From CAZQRW01 sp964596115 (GTDB lineage: Bacteria; Hydrothermota; UBA3072; B12-G15), in assembly GCA_964596115.1 (NCBI GenBank), contig CAZQRW010000003.1, forward strand, positions 1 through 64,000: a DNA stretch of 64,000 nucleotides, written 5' to 3'. Under the pieces are notes generated by a model. The model saw only the letters and a list, made by a program, of their open reading frames with translations. It was not told where the DNA came from and searched no databases. The first letter of the stretch is position 1. Each line of letters begins with the position of its first letter. Shown here piece by piece: positions 1-7,436 of this stretch. The translations under genes were made by a program, and so were the position numbers.

Positions 1-114
1 CAAGGTAGTAGCTGATATAGAAAGAAAAGCAAGGTAGGGGTCGATATAGAACGAAGAGCAAGGTAGGAGAGAAGCAGGAAGAGAAGCGAGGTAGAAGAAG
101 TATAGAAAGAAAAG
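1..114 (+). repeat. Four tandem copies of a 28-29 bp purine-rich repeat
   Basis: Four head-to-tail units start at 1, 30, 59 and 87. Each begins CAAGGTAG or CGAGGTAG and ends with a run like ATATAGAAAGAAAAG. Unit lengths are 29, 29, 28 and 28 bp. The array touches the window edge and may extend leftwards. A partial fifth unit starts at 115 and a solo unit lies at 253-280. Related arrays are at 12871-12951 and, inverted, at 46301-46357. No function is evident and it is not coding. Confidence 0.8.
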
Positions 115-292
115 CAAGGGGAAAAGAAAGACACAAAGACCGTAATTCGTGATTTGTGAATCGTGAAAAAAGAAAAATAACAAAGACAAGGCAAAAGACA
201 TTAACTGCGAGATTCTCACGTCGCTACGTTCCTCAGAATAACATCATAAAAACAAGGTAGAGGTCAATATAGAAAAAGGAAGTATTTTTTGC
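115..292. other. Intergenic stretch with short repeats and an imperfect palindrome
   Basis: No gene is seen here. At 145-170 there are three near-copies of a 7-mer (ATTCGTG, ATTTGTG, AATCGTG). At 206-243 an imperfect palindrome runs from GCGAGATTCT to CTCAGAATAA around a CGTCGCTACG core, resembling short interspersed palindromes found between genes in many bacteria. A single unit of the 28-bp repeat family follows at 253-280, just before the promoter of the next gene. Confidence 0.5.
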
Positions 293-321
293 TTGACATA
301 TACTGTTTAGTTTTTTAATAT
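293..321 (+). promoter_or_regulatory. Promoter of the carbamoyltransferase gene (leaderless)
   Basis: TTGACA at 293-298 and TAATAT at 316-321 are 17 bp apart. Only 5 nt separate the -10 box from the ATG at 327, so transcription should start within a nucleotide or two of the start codon. No Shine-Dalgarno sequence is present. Confidence 0.7.
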
Positions 322-326
322 GCGGT

Positions 327-2036
327 ATGGTTGTTCTTGGGATAAATAGTTATCATAGCGGTGCCTCTGCTGCAATCCTTGTAGATGGAAAAATAGTGGC
401 AGCAGCAAAAGAGGAAATTTTTAATGGTATAAGTTCATCCGCTGGTTTTCCTTATAATTCCATAAAATTCTGTGTCGATTACCTTGGTATATCACCTGTA
501 GAAATTGATTATATTGTAATTCCAAGAAATCCTCTTGCAAGACTGCCCAGTAAATTCTTTTATGCCCTCAGGATGTCTGGTTACACAATAAAGCAGATCA
601 AGGATTTATTTCACCCACGCTCTATAAGGAGAGAGGTGGCGAAGGCATTGAATGTGTCTTGTGAAAATATAACTTCGAGATTCCATAGAGTAGAACATCA
701 CCTTGCCCATCTTGCAGCCTCATTTTACACATCCCCATTTGAAAAATCTATTCTACTTTCCATAGATGGGATCGGTGATTTTACCAGCACAATGTGGGGA
801 GTAGGAGAAGGCAATAAGATAAAACCTCTGGGACATATTTCTTTTCCCCATTCTATTGGTCTTTTTTATACCGCTTTTGCACAATATCTTGGGTTTGTAA
901 ATTATGGAGAGGAAAATAAACTTATGGAGCTTTCCTCCTTAGGTGACCCAATATTCTATGACGAGATGAAAAAAATATTAATTTATGATTACCCTCTTAA
1001 TTATAAATTAAATCTTGATTACTTTACTTTTCATAAAAAGGGAATAAGCCTTTATTGGCAAGAGAATAAGCCAAAATTAGATTCTCTTTTCAATAGGCAC
1101 CTGGAGACAAGACTTGGCCCTCGTAGGGGAGTGGATGAAAGAATTGAATTGAGGCATAAACAAGTCGCCGCTAGTGTTCAAATGAGGTTAGAATCAGCAG
1201 TTTACGATATCTTAAACGAATTATACAGTCAGAAATTTATACCAAATCTTTCTTATGCAGGTGGGGTAGCATACAACTCAGTGCTGAATGGAAAAATTGC
1301 CAAAAAGACATCCATAAGGAATATATTCATTCACTCGGCTACTGATGATGCAGGTCTTTCTCTGGGGGCAGCATTGTATTTCTATTATAACATTCTGGAT
1401 AGACAAAGAATTGGCACGGATTTATTTTCACCCTATTTGGGACCCTCACATTCTATATCAAGGGTGAAAAGTGCTATTAGAAAAAAGAGATTAAAGATAA
1501 TAGATACAAAAAATCCAATGAAATTAGTCTCCCTGGATCTTGCTGCAGGTAAGATTATAGCTTTATTTCAAGGAAGGGTTGAGTGGAGTAAATTTTCCCT
1601 TGGGAATAGGAGTATTCTATGCGATGCCGGTAATAAAGGAGCAATCAAGAGAATAAAAAGGATAGCTGGTCTTGAATTTTTCTCTACTATACCTGTTGTG
1701 ATAATGGAAGATTACCTGAATGATTATTTTGATGCATTGAATATATCTCCTTACATGCTTTTTTCTTTCCCTGTAAAGAAGGGTGTAAAGAAATACCTAT
1801 ATCCAGTAATTGATCGTAAGGGCAGTGTGAGAGTCCAGACGTTGAGAAGGGTACAGAACCCTATGCTCTGGGATATTCTTGATTATTATAGACAGAAAAT
1901 GCAGAGTCCACTAATTGTTAATGCCCCAATAGGGAGAGATACCCCCATAATAAATACCCCTGAGGAAACAATAAATTTCTTTATTGAAAATGATATTGAT
2001 GGCATTCTTATGAGTAATCTCTATATAAGGAAGTGA
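327..2036 (+). CDS. Carbamoyltransferase, NodU/TobZ/CmcH family
   Basis: This 569-residue protein has the two-part architecture of O-carbamoyltransferases: an N-terminal ASKHA-like domain that moves the carbamoyl group and a C-terminal YrdC-like domain that makes carbamoyl-adenylate from carbamoyl phosphate and ATP. Visible family motifs are GINSYH near residue 5, EHHLAH near 125, SIDGIGD near 148, SYAGGVAYN near 310, TDDAGLSLGAAL near 340 and LGNRSIL near 430. Several usual motif residues differ: the HD after GIN is HS, the ERF/RxKH segment is replaced, and GPRALG reads SKFSLG. The acceptor is unknown; the family modifies nodulation factors, antibiotics and surface sugars. It stands alone, with a leaderless promoter. 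Confidence 0.82.
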   Translation: MVVLGINSYHSGASAAILVDGKIVAAAKEEIFNGISSSAGFPYNSIKFCVDYLGISPVEIDYIVIPRNPLARLPSKFFYALRMSGYTIKQIKDLFHPRSIRREVAKALNVSCENITSRFHRVEHHLAHLAASFYTSPFEKSILLSIDGIGDFTSTMWGVGEGNKIKPLGHISFPHSIGLFYTAFAQYLGFVNYGEENKLMELSSLGDPIFYDEMKKILIYDYPLNYKLNLDYFTFHKKGISLYWQENKPKLDSLFNRHLETRLGPRRGVDERIELRHKQVAASVQMRLESAVYDILNELYSQKFIPNLSYAGGVAYNSVLNGKIAKKTSIRNIFIHSATDDAGLSLGAALYFYYNILDRQRIGTDLFSPYLGPSHSISRVKSAIRKKRLKIIDTKNPMKLVSLDLAAGKIIALFQGRVEWSKFSLGNRSILCDAGNKGAIKRIKRIAGLEFFSTIPVVIMEDYLNDYFDALNISPYMLFSFPVKKGVKKYLYPVIDRKGSVRVQTLRRVQNPMLWDILDYYRQKMQSPLIVNAPIGRDTPIINTPEETINFFIENDIDGILMSNLYIRK

Positions 2037-2284
2037 GTACCATTAACATCATTGTGGATAATTTGTGGATAAGTCCCAAATATTCCCTATCAGACTAATA
2101 ATCAAGCAGTTATCTCTAAGTGGTTATCCACAAGTATAGTAGCATTAGAGGTATGGAATTCATTGTTTTTCAAGGATGTGGTCTTTAAATAGTATCCTTT
2201 TGAGAATGTGTATAATCCTATTATTGTTTAAAGCCTACTGAAAAATTTTTATATTTATCCTATGGTAGGCAGCTCCAATTTCAC
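2037..2284. other. Gene-free region with DnaA boxes; candidate replication origin
   Basis: Three exact 9-mers TTATCCACA (or complement) lie at 2053-2061 (minus), 2064-2072 (minus) and 2124-2132 (plus). A fourth box fitting TTWTNCACA (TTATACACA) is at 2207-2215 (minus). An AT-rich stretch follows around 2236-2262. This fits a DnaA-binding cluster beside a possible unwinding element. No dnaA, dnaN, gyrB or rpmH lies nearby, so it could equally be a DnaA-titrating or regulatory site. Confidence 0.45.
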
Positions 2285-2312
2285 TTGACACATCTTAAAA
2301 AACTAATATTAT
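2285..2312 (+). promoter_or_regulatory. Promoter of tRNA-Arg
   Basis: TTGACA at 2285-2290 and TATTAT at 2307-2312 have a 16-bp spacer. The tRNA begins at 2331, giving a 5' leader of roughly 12 nt. Confidence 0.65.
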
Positions 2313-2330
2313 TCAATTATGAAATTAATT

Positions 2331-2403
2331 GCCCCTGTAGCTCAGTGGATAGAGCACCGGTTTCCTAAACCGGGAGCCGCAAGTTCGAGTCTTGCCAGGG
2401 GCG
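2331..2403 (+). tRNA. tRNA-Arg (anticodon CCT)
   Basis: The 73-nt cloverleaf folds fully: acceptor GCCCCTG pairs with CAGGGGC, D-stem GCTC/GAGC, anticodon stem CCGGT/ACCGG around loop TTCCTAA, and T-stem GCAAG/CTTGC around TTCGAGT. The anticodon is CCT, reading AGG. CCA is not encoded. The next gene's Shine-Dalgarno starts 6 nt after the tRNA, so the two are probably co-transcribed. Confidence 0.95.
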
Positions 2404-2421
2404 TTTTTAAGGAGGAATACG

Positions 2422-3114
2422 ATGAAGGTGAAAAAAAGAAAACTTAAAAAGAGAGAGTTAAAAGAGGACGAATTTACAAAATTTGTAAAAAATTTTGTGG
2501 CCTTATGGAGTAAAAAGCAAAAAATTTTCATCTGGGGGATAATAGGCGTATTGGTGTTGGCAGTGGGTCTTGTCTCATTTTTCTCTAATAAAGGAAAAAA
2601 TGAAAAATTGGCACAGCAGAATTTTACAGTTGCAATGCTTGTTTTTGACTCTGGACGGTTGAAAGAGGCTGCTGATCAATTCAAAATGATTCAGCAGCAG
2701 TTTTACGGTACTATTGCTTCGGATAAATCGTTATATTTTCTTGCCACTTGTTACTTTTTAGCAGGTGATATAAAAAATGCAGAAGAAAACTTTGAAAAAT
2801 ACACAAAGACAGGAAAGGACAGGTTATTTTTACCTTCGGCATATGAAGGTGTTGCACAATGCGCAGAAGAAAGTGGAAATTATGATAAGGCGATTAAATT
2901 TTATAAGGAGGCTGCAGACCTTTTTACAGAACCAGCATTTAAGGTAGAGGTACTTTTCAATCTTGGCAGGATGTATGAGAACAAAGGCAACCTTTCTGAG
3001 GCAATGAATAGTTATCAACAAATCTTAAAGATAGCAAAAACCCCTGGCATAATAAATGAGGCAAAGGACAGAATCAAATTACTGAGAGGCGCACAAGAGG
3101 TAATTGGAGGATGA
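2422..3114 (+). CDS. Membrane-anchored TPR protein (YfgM-like layout)
   Basis: About 230 residues. The chosen ATG has AAGGAGG at 2409-2415 with a 6-nt spacer; a longer reading would run into the tRNA. A very basic cytoplasmic N-terminus (KVKKRKLKKRELK) precedes one membrane segment near residues 33-53. Tetratricopeptide repeats follow outside the cytoplasm. This layout is that of YfgM and similar periplasmic TPR proteins linked to translocon or envelope assembly; that role is inference from layout only. It overlaps the next gene at ATGA, so the two are translationally coupled. Confidence 0.7.
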   Translation: MKVKKRKLKKRELKEDEFTKFVKNFVALWSKKQKIFIWGIIGVLVLAVGLVSFFSNKGKNEKLAQQNFTVAMLVFDSGRLKEAADQFKMIQQQFYGTIASDKSLYFLATCYFLAGDIKNAEENFEKYTKTGKDRLFLPSAYEGVAQCAEESGNYDKAIKFYKEAADLFTEPAFKVEVLFNLGRMYENKGNLSEAMNSYQQILKIAKTPGIINEAKDRIKLLRGAQEVIGG

Positions 3115-4178
3115 GGAAGAAACTAAGGGGACTAATAGACAAATACAACCTTGATGGAATTCTTATATATGACTTATATGAGATTCTTGAACTTTTCAAT
3201 ATTAAAAAATCATTCAACTACCTTGAAATATCTCCTTTTCTCCTAATAACAAAGGATAAATTATACCTGATAGGAGATATTTATACGATTGAGCATATTG
3301 GGAAAATTAATGGTGTAAAGGAATTCAGAATTCTTTCAAAGCAATTTCTTGAAGATAGTATGTCCCCTATTGGTGGATTTATACACCTTATAAGGAATCT
3401 TCGTATAAAAAAATTGGGTACTTTTGAAGAAATAAAACTTCCCAATATTGAAACTGTGATAATCGAAGATCCATTGTTAGAAGGAATGATTTCTCCATCC
3501 AGGAAGAAGTTAAAGGTTGTGAAGGAATGTATCAAGATTCTTGAAAACGTGTTTCAAAAAACCTACACAAAGATTAAAAAAGGTTTGAGGGAAATAGAAT
3601 TAAGAAATAGAGTTGACAAAGAAATTTATAGATCTGGTGGAGAAAAGAGAGCGTACCCTACAAGGGTAATTTTTGGGAAGAAGACAGGAAATCCGAACAG
3701 TGTAAGTGATTATGAGAAGCTTAAACCTGGCGAGCCAGTTATTATTGACGCAGGTGTATTAAAACAGAATATCGGTGCTGAATTGACGAGAACTTTTTTA
3801 CTTGGAGAGCCAGATGAGGAACTTTCTTTTTTGTATTCTTCGTTGATAGAGTTGAGGAAATTCTTGATTGATTTAATAAAGCCTGGTAGGGTAGTCTCCA
3901 CAATATACGATGACTATTATGATTTATTAAAAATGAAAAACCTCGAAGATTGTTCATTCGGTCCTCTTTCAAAACCTCTTGTTCCTGCACAGAAAGGGAT
4001 ATTTATCTCTCCAAAAGGTAAGTATATTATAAAACCTGGAATGACATTTACTATTGAGACGGCTTTGTTCCTTCCAGGGAAGTATGGTGTGAAGATTCAA
4101 GATGTTGTTAGAGTTGAAGATCACGCAGAGGTTTTGACCAGCTTCCCTGTAGAAAAAGAAAAAATAATCATTGAATAA
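3111..4178 (+). CDS. M24 (aminopeptidase P/creatinase fold) protein, probably catalytically dead
   Basis: This 355-residue protein has the two-domain layout of aminopeptidase P/prolidase: an N-terminal creatinase-like domain (to about 130) and a C-terminal pita-bread domain. M24 peptidases bind two metals through D, D, H, E, E. Here the first D is kept (IIDAG, D213). The second is E224 (GAELTRT, usually SDxTRT). The histidine of the HGxGH/VHE region is missing (FGPLSKPLVP). E316 is kept (TIET, usually TIEP). The last E is Q330 (GVKIQD, usually GVRIED). Three of five ligands are therefore changed, so a binding or scaffold role is more likely than peptidase activity. The start overlaps the TPR gene by 4 nt. 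Confidence 0.75.
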   Translation: MRKKLRGLIDKYNLDGILIYDLYEILELFNIKKSFNYLEISPFLLITKDKLYLIGDIYTIEHIGKINGVKEFRILSKQFLEDSMSPIGGFIHLIRNLRIKKLGTFEEIKLPNIETVIIEDPLLEGMISPSRKKLKVVKECIKILENVFQKTYTKIKKGLREIELRNRVDKEIYRSGGEKRAYPTRVIFGKKTGNPNSVSDYEKLKPGEPVIIDAGVLKQNIGAELTRTFLLGEPDEELSFLYSSLIELRKFLIDLIKPGRVVSTIYDDYYDLLKMKNLEDCSFGPLSKPLVPAQKGIFISPKGKYIIKPGMTFTIETALFLPGKYGVKIQDVVRVEDHAEVLTSFPVEKEKIIIE

Positions 4179-4200
4179 CATTTAAATACTGTAGTATAAT
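4171..4200 (+). promoter_or_regulatory. Probable promoter of the rhomboid operon
   Basis: TATAAT at 4195-4200 is exact; a weak -35 (TTGAAT, 4171-4176) lies 18 bp upstream, overlapping the end of the M24 gene. The following GTG start at 4225 has AGGAGG at 4215-4220. Confidence 0.5.
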
Positions 4201-4224
4201 TGATGGAAGAAAAAAGGAGGTTTT

Positions 4225-5646
4225 GTGCTTTTTCCCATATCCTCTGAAACATATATAAGAAGAGTCCCTTTACTAACCCTGTCACTGATAGGAATAAATT
4301 TCATAGTATTTTTTGTAACATATCCCATAATGAGAAGTCAAGAGAGTGCACTTATGGAAATCACTAAAAATTTAAGACAGCAAGAATATTCAATATATTT
4401 GAGGCATATGGATGAATTTGGGGAGATAAAAACATCCGGCAATGTTTTTGCTGTACTTGATTCTGTGGAAAATTTGCTAATAAAGAAAAATGTTAACATC
4501 CCAGAAGAAGAATATTCTAAATGGAAGAAACTATTTGACCAATATAATGATAAAAAGAATAAACTCTTTATATCAAAATGGGGTTTTAATCCTAAGAAAT
4601 TTTCAATAATAACTCTTATCACATCCTTATTCCTACATGGAGGGTGGATGCATATAATTGGGAATATGTGGTTTTTATGGCTTGTTGGAGTCAATATTGA
4701 AGACTCGTGGGGAAGGCCATTTTTTCTTGGATTTTATATCCTATCCGGGATTATAGCCAGCTTATTCTTTATGATTTTCAATAATACCAATGTTCATTTG
4801 ATTGGTGCATCAGGGGCTATTGCTGGTCTTATGGGTGTATTTACAATAAAGTTCTTCAAAAATAGAATAAAATTTCTATTGGTATTGTTCCCATTTTTTG
4901 TTGGTGTCGTTTCAGTATTTGCGGGCTTCGTTTTTCCATTTTGGTTTATTGAACAATTACTATACGCCATTTATGTTCAAGGTTCTAATGTTGCGTTTTG
5001 GGCACATGTTGGAGGATTTAGTTTTGGTGTTATTACAGTTGTCTTATTGAAAACGACAGGATTCGAAAAAGCAGTATTAGAAAAGGGGGTTGATAATACT
5101 ATTGATTCAGTTGATACAAGTTTCAGAAAAGCGATTGAAATGGAAACAAGAGGGGATATAGATACAGCTATTGGTATTCTTGAAGAATATGTAAAGGATA
5201 ATCCAAATAACTTAGAGGCACTACAGTCACTCGGATCATTATATTTAAAGAAAGGCCTTGAGGAAAAGGCTGCCCATTATTTTAGAAAGGCACTTAATTA
5301 TATCATAAGATCTCAAAATTATATCGGAATTATTCAGTTTTATATAGATTATATAAAGAGTAATAAACTCGATAGATACTTAACCCCTGGAGAATCTTAC
5401 AGGATTGCTGAGGCCTATAAGAAAAATAATGATATAGATTCATCCATTTACGTTTTGCTTCAATCGTATAAATTCAATAGAGATTCGAAGGAGGCTCCAC
5501 TTATACTTCTACGCTTGATAAAAACATTGGTAGAAGCTGGTAGAATCGATAAGGCGAAGTATGCATTCAATGAGCTTGCTACAAGGTTTCCTCGCTATAT
5601 TGAACAAGGGAAATTATATCTTAAAGGAGGACAATATGACATATGA
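4225..5646 (+). CDS. Rhomboid intramembrane serine protease with C-terminal TPR domain
   Basis: This 473-residue protein cleaves transmembrane segments within the membrane, by family. Conserved rhomboid features are HxxxN at H143-N147 (GWMHIIGNMWF), GASGA with catalytic Ser196, and AHVGG with catalytic His261. About seven membrane segments lie between residues 12 and 275. A hydrophilic insertion of about 85 residues separates the first two segments. Residues 290-473 form TPR-like helical repeats that could bind substrates or partners. The start is GTG with AGGAGG 4 nt upstream. It heads an operon running through uvrC. Confidence 0.88.
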   Translation: MLFPISSETYIRRVPLLTLSLIGINFIVFFVTYPIMRSQESALMEITKNLRQQEYSIYLRHMDEFGEIKTSGNVFAVLDSVENLLIKKNVNIPEEEYSKWKKLFDQYNDKKNKLFISKWGFNPKKFSIITLITSLFLHGGWMHIIGNMWFLWLVGVNIEDSWGRPFFLGFYILSGIIASLFFMIFNNTNVHLIGASGAIAGLMGVFTIKFFKNRIKFLLVLFPFFVGVVSVFAGFVFPFWFIEQLLYAIYVQGSNVAFWAHVGGFSFGVITVVLLKTTGFEKAVLEKGVDNTIDSVDTSFRKAIEMETRGDIDTAIGILEEYVKDNPNNLEALQSLGSLYLKKGLEEKAAHYFRKALNYIIRSQNYIGIIQFYIDYIKSNKLDRYLTPGESYRIAEAYKKNNDIDSSIYVLLQSYKFNRDSKEAPLILLRLIKTLVEAGRIDKAKYAFNELATRFPRYIEQGKLYLKGGQYDI

Positions 5647-6181
5647 TGAAGGAATGGAACTTGTGAAAAAATACGTAAAAACGAAGAATTTAGTGAAACA
5701 TATGATAGCGGTAAGTGGGTGTATGAAGAGTCTCGCGCGATATTTTGGCGAAGATGTAGAAAAATGGAGGTTGACTGGCCTTCTTCACGATATCGATTAT
5801 GAATGGACGAAGGACGACTTCTCCAAGCATGGTATAGAGGGTGCAAAAATGCTCTCTGAGATGGGCTTAGATGCAGATATTGTGTATGCGATAAAGGCTC
5901 ATCCGGGGCATGTCCCTTTAAAATCAAAGCTTGATATAGCATTATACAGCAGTGACCCTCTATCTGGGCTTATTGTTGCTTCTGCACTAATGCATCCATC
6001 TAAAAAACTTTCAGGGATTGATACATCTTTTATAATGAGGAGGTTTAAGGAGAAGAGGTTTGCAGCTGGAGCAAATAGAGAACAAATAAAGGAATGTGAA
6101 AAGCTGGGCATTTCGCTCGAGAAATTTATTGAGATATGTCTTGAAGGAATGAAGGAGGTAAGTGATGAACTTGGTCTTTAG
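5636..6181 (+). CDS. HD-domain hydrolase
   Basis: About 181 residues; the ATG at 5636 has AAAGGAGG at 5623-5630 with a 5-nt spacer, and the gene overlaps the rhomboid end by 11 nt. Metal-binding HD residues are visible: H22, the H51-D52 pair (LLHDIDYE), then an AHPGH segment at 89-92. This is the single-domain HDIG-like family of predicted metal-dependent phosphohydrolases. The substrate is unknown. A start further upstream would lie wholly inside the rhomboid gene and lacks a ribosome site. Confidence 0.75.
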   Translation: MTYDEGMELVKKYVKTKNLVKHMIAVSGCMKSLARYFGEDVEKWRLTGLLHDIDYEWTKDDFSKHGIEGAKMLSEMGLDADIVYAIKAHPGHVPLKSKLDIALYSSDPLSGLIVASALMHPSKKLSGIDTSFIMRRFKEKRFAAGANREQIKECEKLGISLEKFIEICLEGMKEVSDELGL

Positions 6182-6482
6182 TGTATTAGTGCTCTTTTCT
6201 TTTATGAATCCAAAAAATGATAAGTGGATAGCAAAGGACAAGGGACTCCATATTATACATTCTGCCTGTGCAGTTGGATTGACTTATCATGTTTATCATT
6301 GCGAATTGAATAATAACTATAGCGGTGCTATAAAATTTTCTGTATCCCTTACAGGGCTTGCAGGAATAACAAAGGAAATTTTTGATTCAAAGAAAAAACC
6401 ATCTAGTTCGAGCTGGAGAGATCTTGTTGCAGATGCAATAGGTATTGGATTAGGTGTTCTATTATTTTGCAGGGGAGGATAA
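6165..6482 (+). CDS. Small membrane protein resembling DUF2279/YfiM
   Basis: About 105 residues. It has a hydrophobic N-terminus, a DKGLHIIHS segment, a KEIFDSK segment and a final SWRDLVADAIGIGLG helix, the pattern of the DUF2279/YfiM family of small envelope proteins. The ATG at 6165 has AAGGAGG at 6152-6158; an in-frame GTG at 6162 is too close to that site. It overlaps the HD gene by 17 nt. No function is known. Confidence 0.6.
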   Translation: MNLVFSVLVLFSFMNPKNDKWIAKDKGLHIIHSACAVGLTYHVYHCELNNNYSGAIKFSVSLTGLAGITKEIFDSKKKPSSSSWRDLVADAIGIGLGVLLFCRGG

Positions 6483-6485
6483 GAA

Positions 6486-7436
6486 ATGAAGAAAGTTTTT
6501 CTCACCTTTCCCTTTCCAGAGGATTGGATAGACGAACTAAGGGAAAATGTTCAGGTGTATATGAATCCTGATAAGAGAATGCTTAGCGAAGAAGAGCTTA
6601 TGGAGAATTTTAAAGAAAAGGATGGTGTCATTACACTCCTTAGTGATAAGATTACGAAAAAAGTTATTGGAAGTGCTAACAGGCTTAAAGTGATTTCCAA
6701 TTATGCGGTTGGTTATGATAATATTGACATTGGATTTGCAAAAGAAAGAGGTATTGCGGTTACAAATACACCAGATGTGCTTACGAATGCCACTGCTGAG
6801 CTTACTATTTCTCTTATATTTGCAGTGGCAAGAAGAATAGTAGAAGCAGATAGGTTTACGAGGGAGGGTAGATTTGAAGGGTGGCAGCCTACATTACTTT
6901 TAGGAAAAGAAATAAAAGATTCGATTCTTGGCATCTTGGGGGCGGGAAGGATTGGTATTGCTGTAGCTAAGAAGGCTTATTCTCTTGGAATGAATGTAAT
7001 TTATTACTCAAGAAAAGAGAAAGATGAGATGAAAGCATTAAACGCAAAATTCGTATCACTTGACTACCTGCTGAAAACTGCTGATTTTATTTCTCTTCAT
7101 CTCCCTTTGACAGAAGAAACCTATCATGTTATTGGTGAAAAAGAGTTTAAGATAATGAAACAAGATTCAATTATTGTAAATACTGGAAGGGGCGCACTTA
7201 TTGATGAGGCCTCTTTGGCAGAGGCGTTGTTAAATAATAAAATAGGGGGAGCTGGTATTGATGTGTATGAGTTTGAACCAGGCGTTACTACAACCCTCTT
7301 AAAACTCCAAAATGTAATTCTTACGCCTCATATTGGAAGTGCCACATACAGAGCCAGGAGAATGATGGCAAAAATAGCGGTGAAGAATGTGCTTTTAGTT
7401 CTTAATGGGCAGGAACCTCTCTACAGAGTAGTATGA
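6486..7436 (+). CDS. D-isomer-specific 2-hydroxyacid dehydrogenase (glyoxylate reductase-like)
   Basis: A 316-residue NAD(P)-dependent enzyme that reduces 2-oxoacids to D-2-hydroxyacids. The Rossmann motif LGILGAGRIG follows ATAELTISLI. Catalytic Arg is in NTGRGALID, Glu in DVYEFEP and His in LTPHIGSAT. Overall it most resembles glyoxylate/hydroxypyruvate reductases; glycerate or phosphoglycerate specificity cannot be read from sequence alone. It lies 3 nt after the preceding gene and overlaps uvrC by 4 nt (ATGA). Confidence 0.88.
   Translation: MKKVFLTFPFPEDWIDELRENVQVYMNPDKRMLSEEELMENFKEKDGVITLLSDKITKKVIGSANRLKVISNYAVGYDNIDIGFAKERGIAVTNTPDVLTNATAELTISLIFAVARRIVEADRFTREGRFEGWQPTLLLGKEIKDSILGILGAGRIGIAVAKKAYSLGMNVIYYSRKEKDEMKALNAKFVSLDYLLKTADFISLHLPLTEETYHVIGEKEFKIMKQDSIIVNTGRGALIDEASLAEALLNNKIGGAGIDVYEFEPGVTTTLLKLQNVILTPHIGSATYRARRMMAKIAVKNVLLVLNGQEPLYRVV

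Noticed and set aside
1..114. CRISPR array
   Set aside because: Units are contiguous without unique spacers and are degenerate; no cas genes are present.
145..170. Rex operator candidate (TTGTGAATCGTGAA)
   Set aside because: Only half of the palindrome matches, and it is part of a short 7-bp repeat; not near rex.
2325..2531. Open frame on the minus strand across tRNA-Arg
   Set aside because: It reads antisense through the tRNA and the TPR gene start; no ribosome site and no family pattern.
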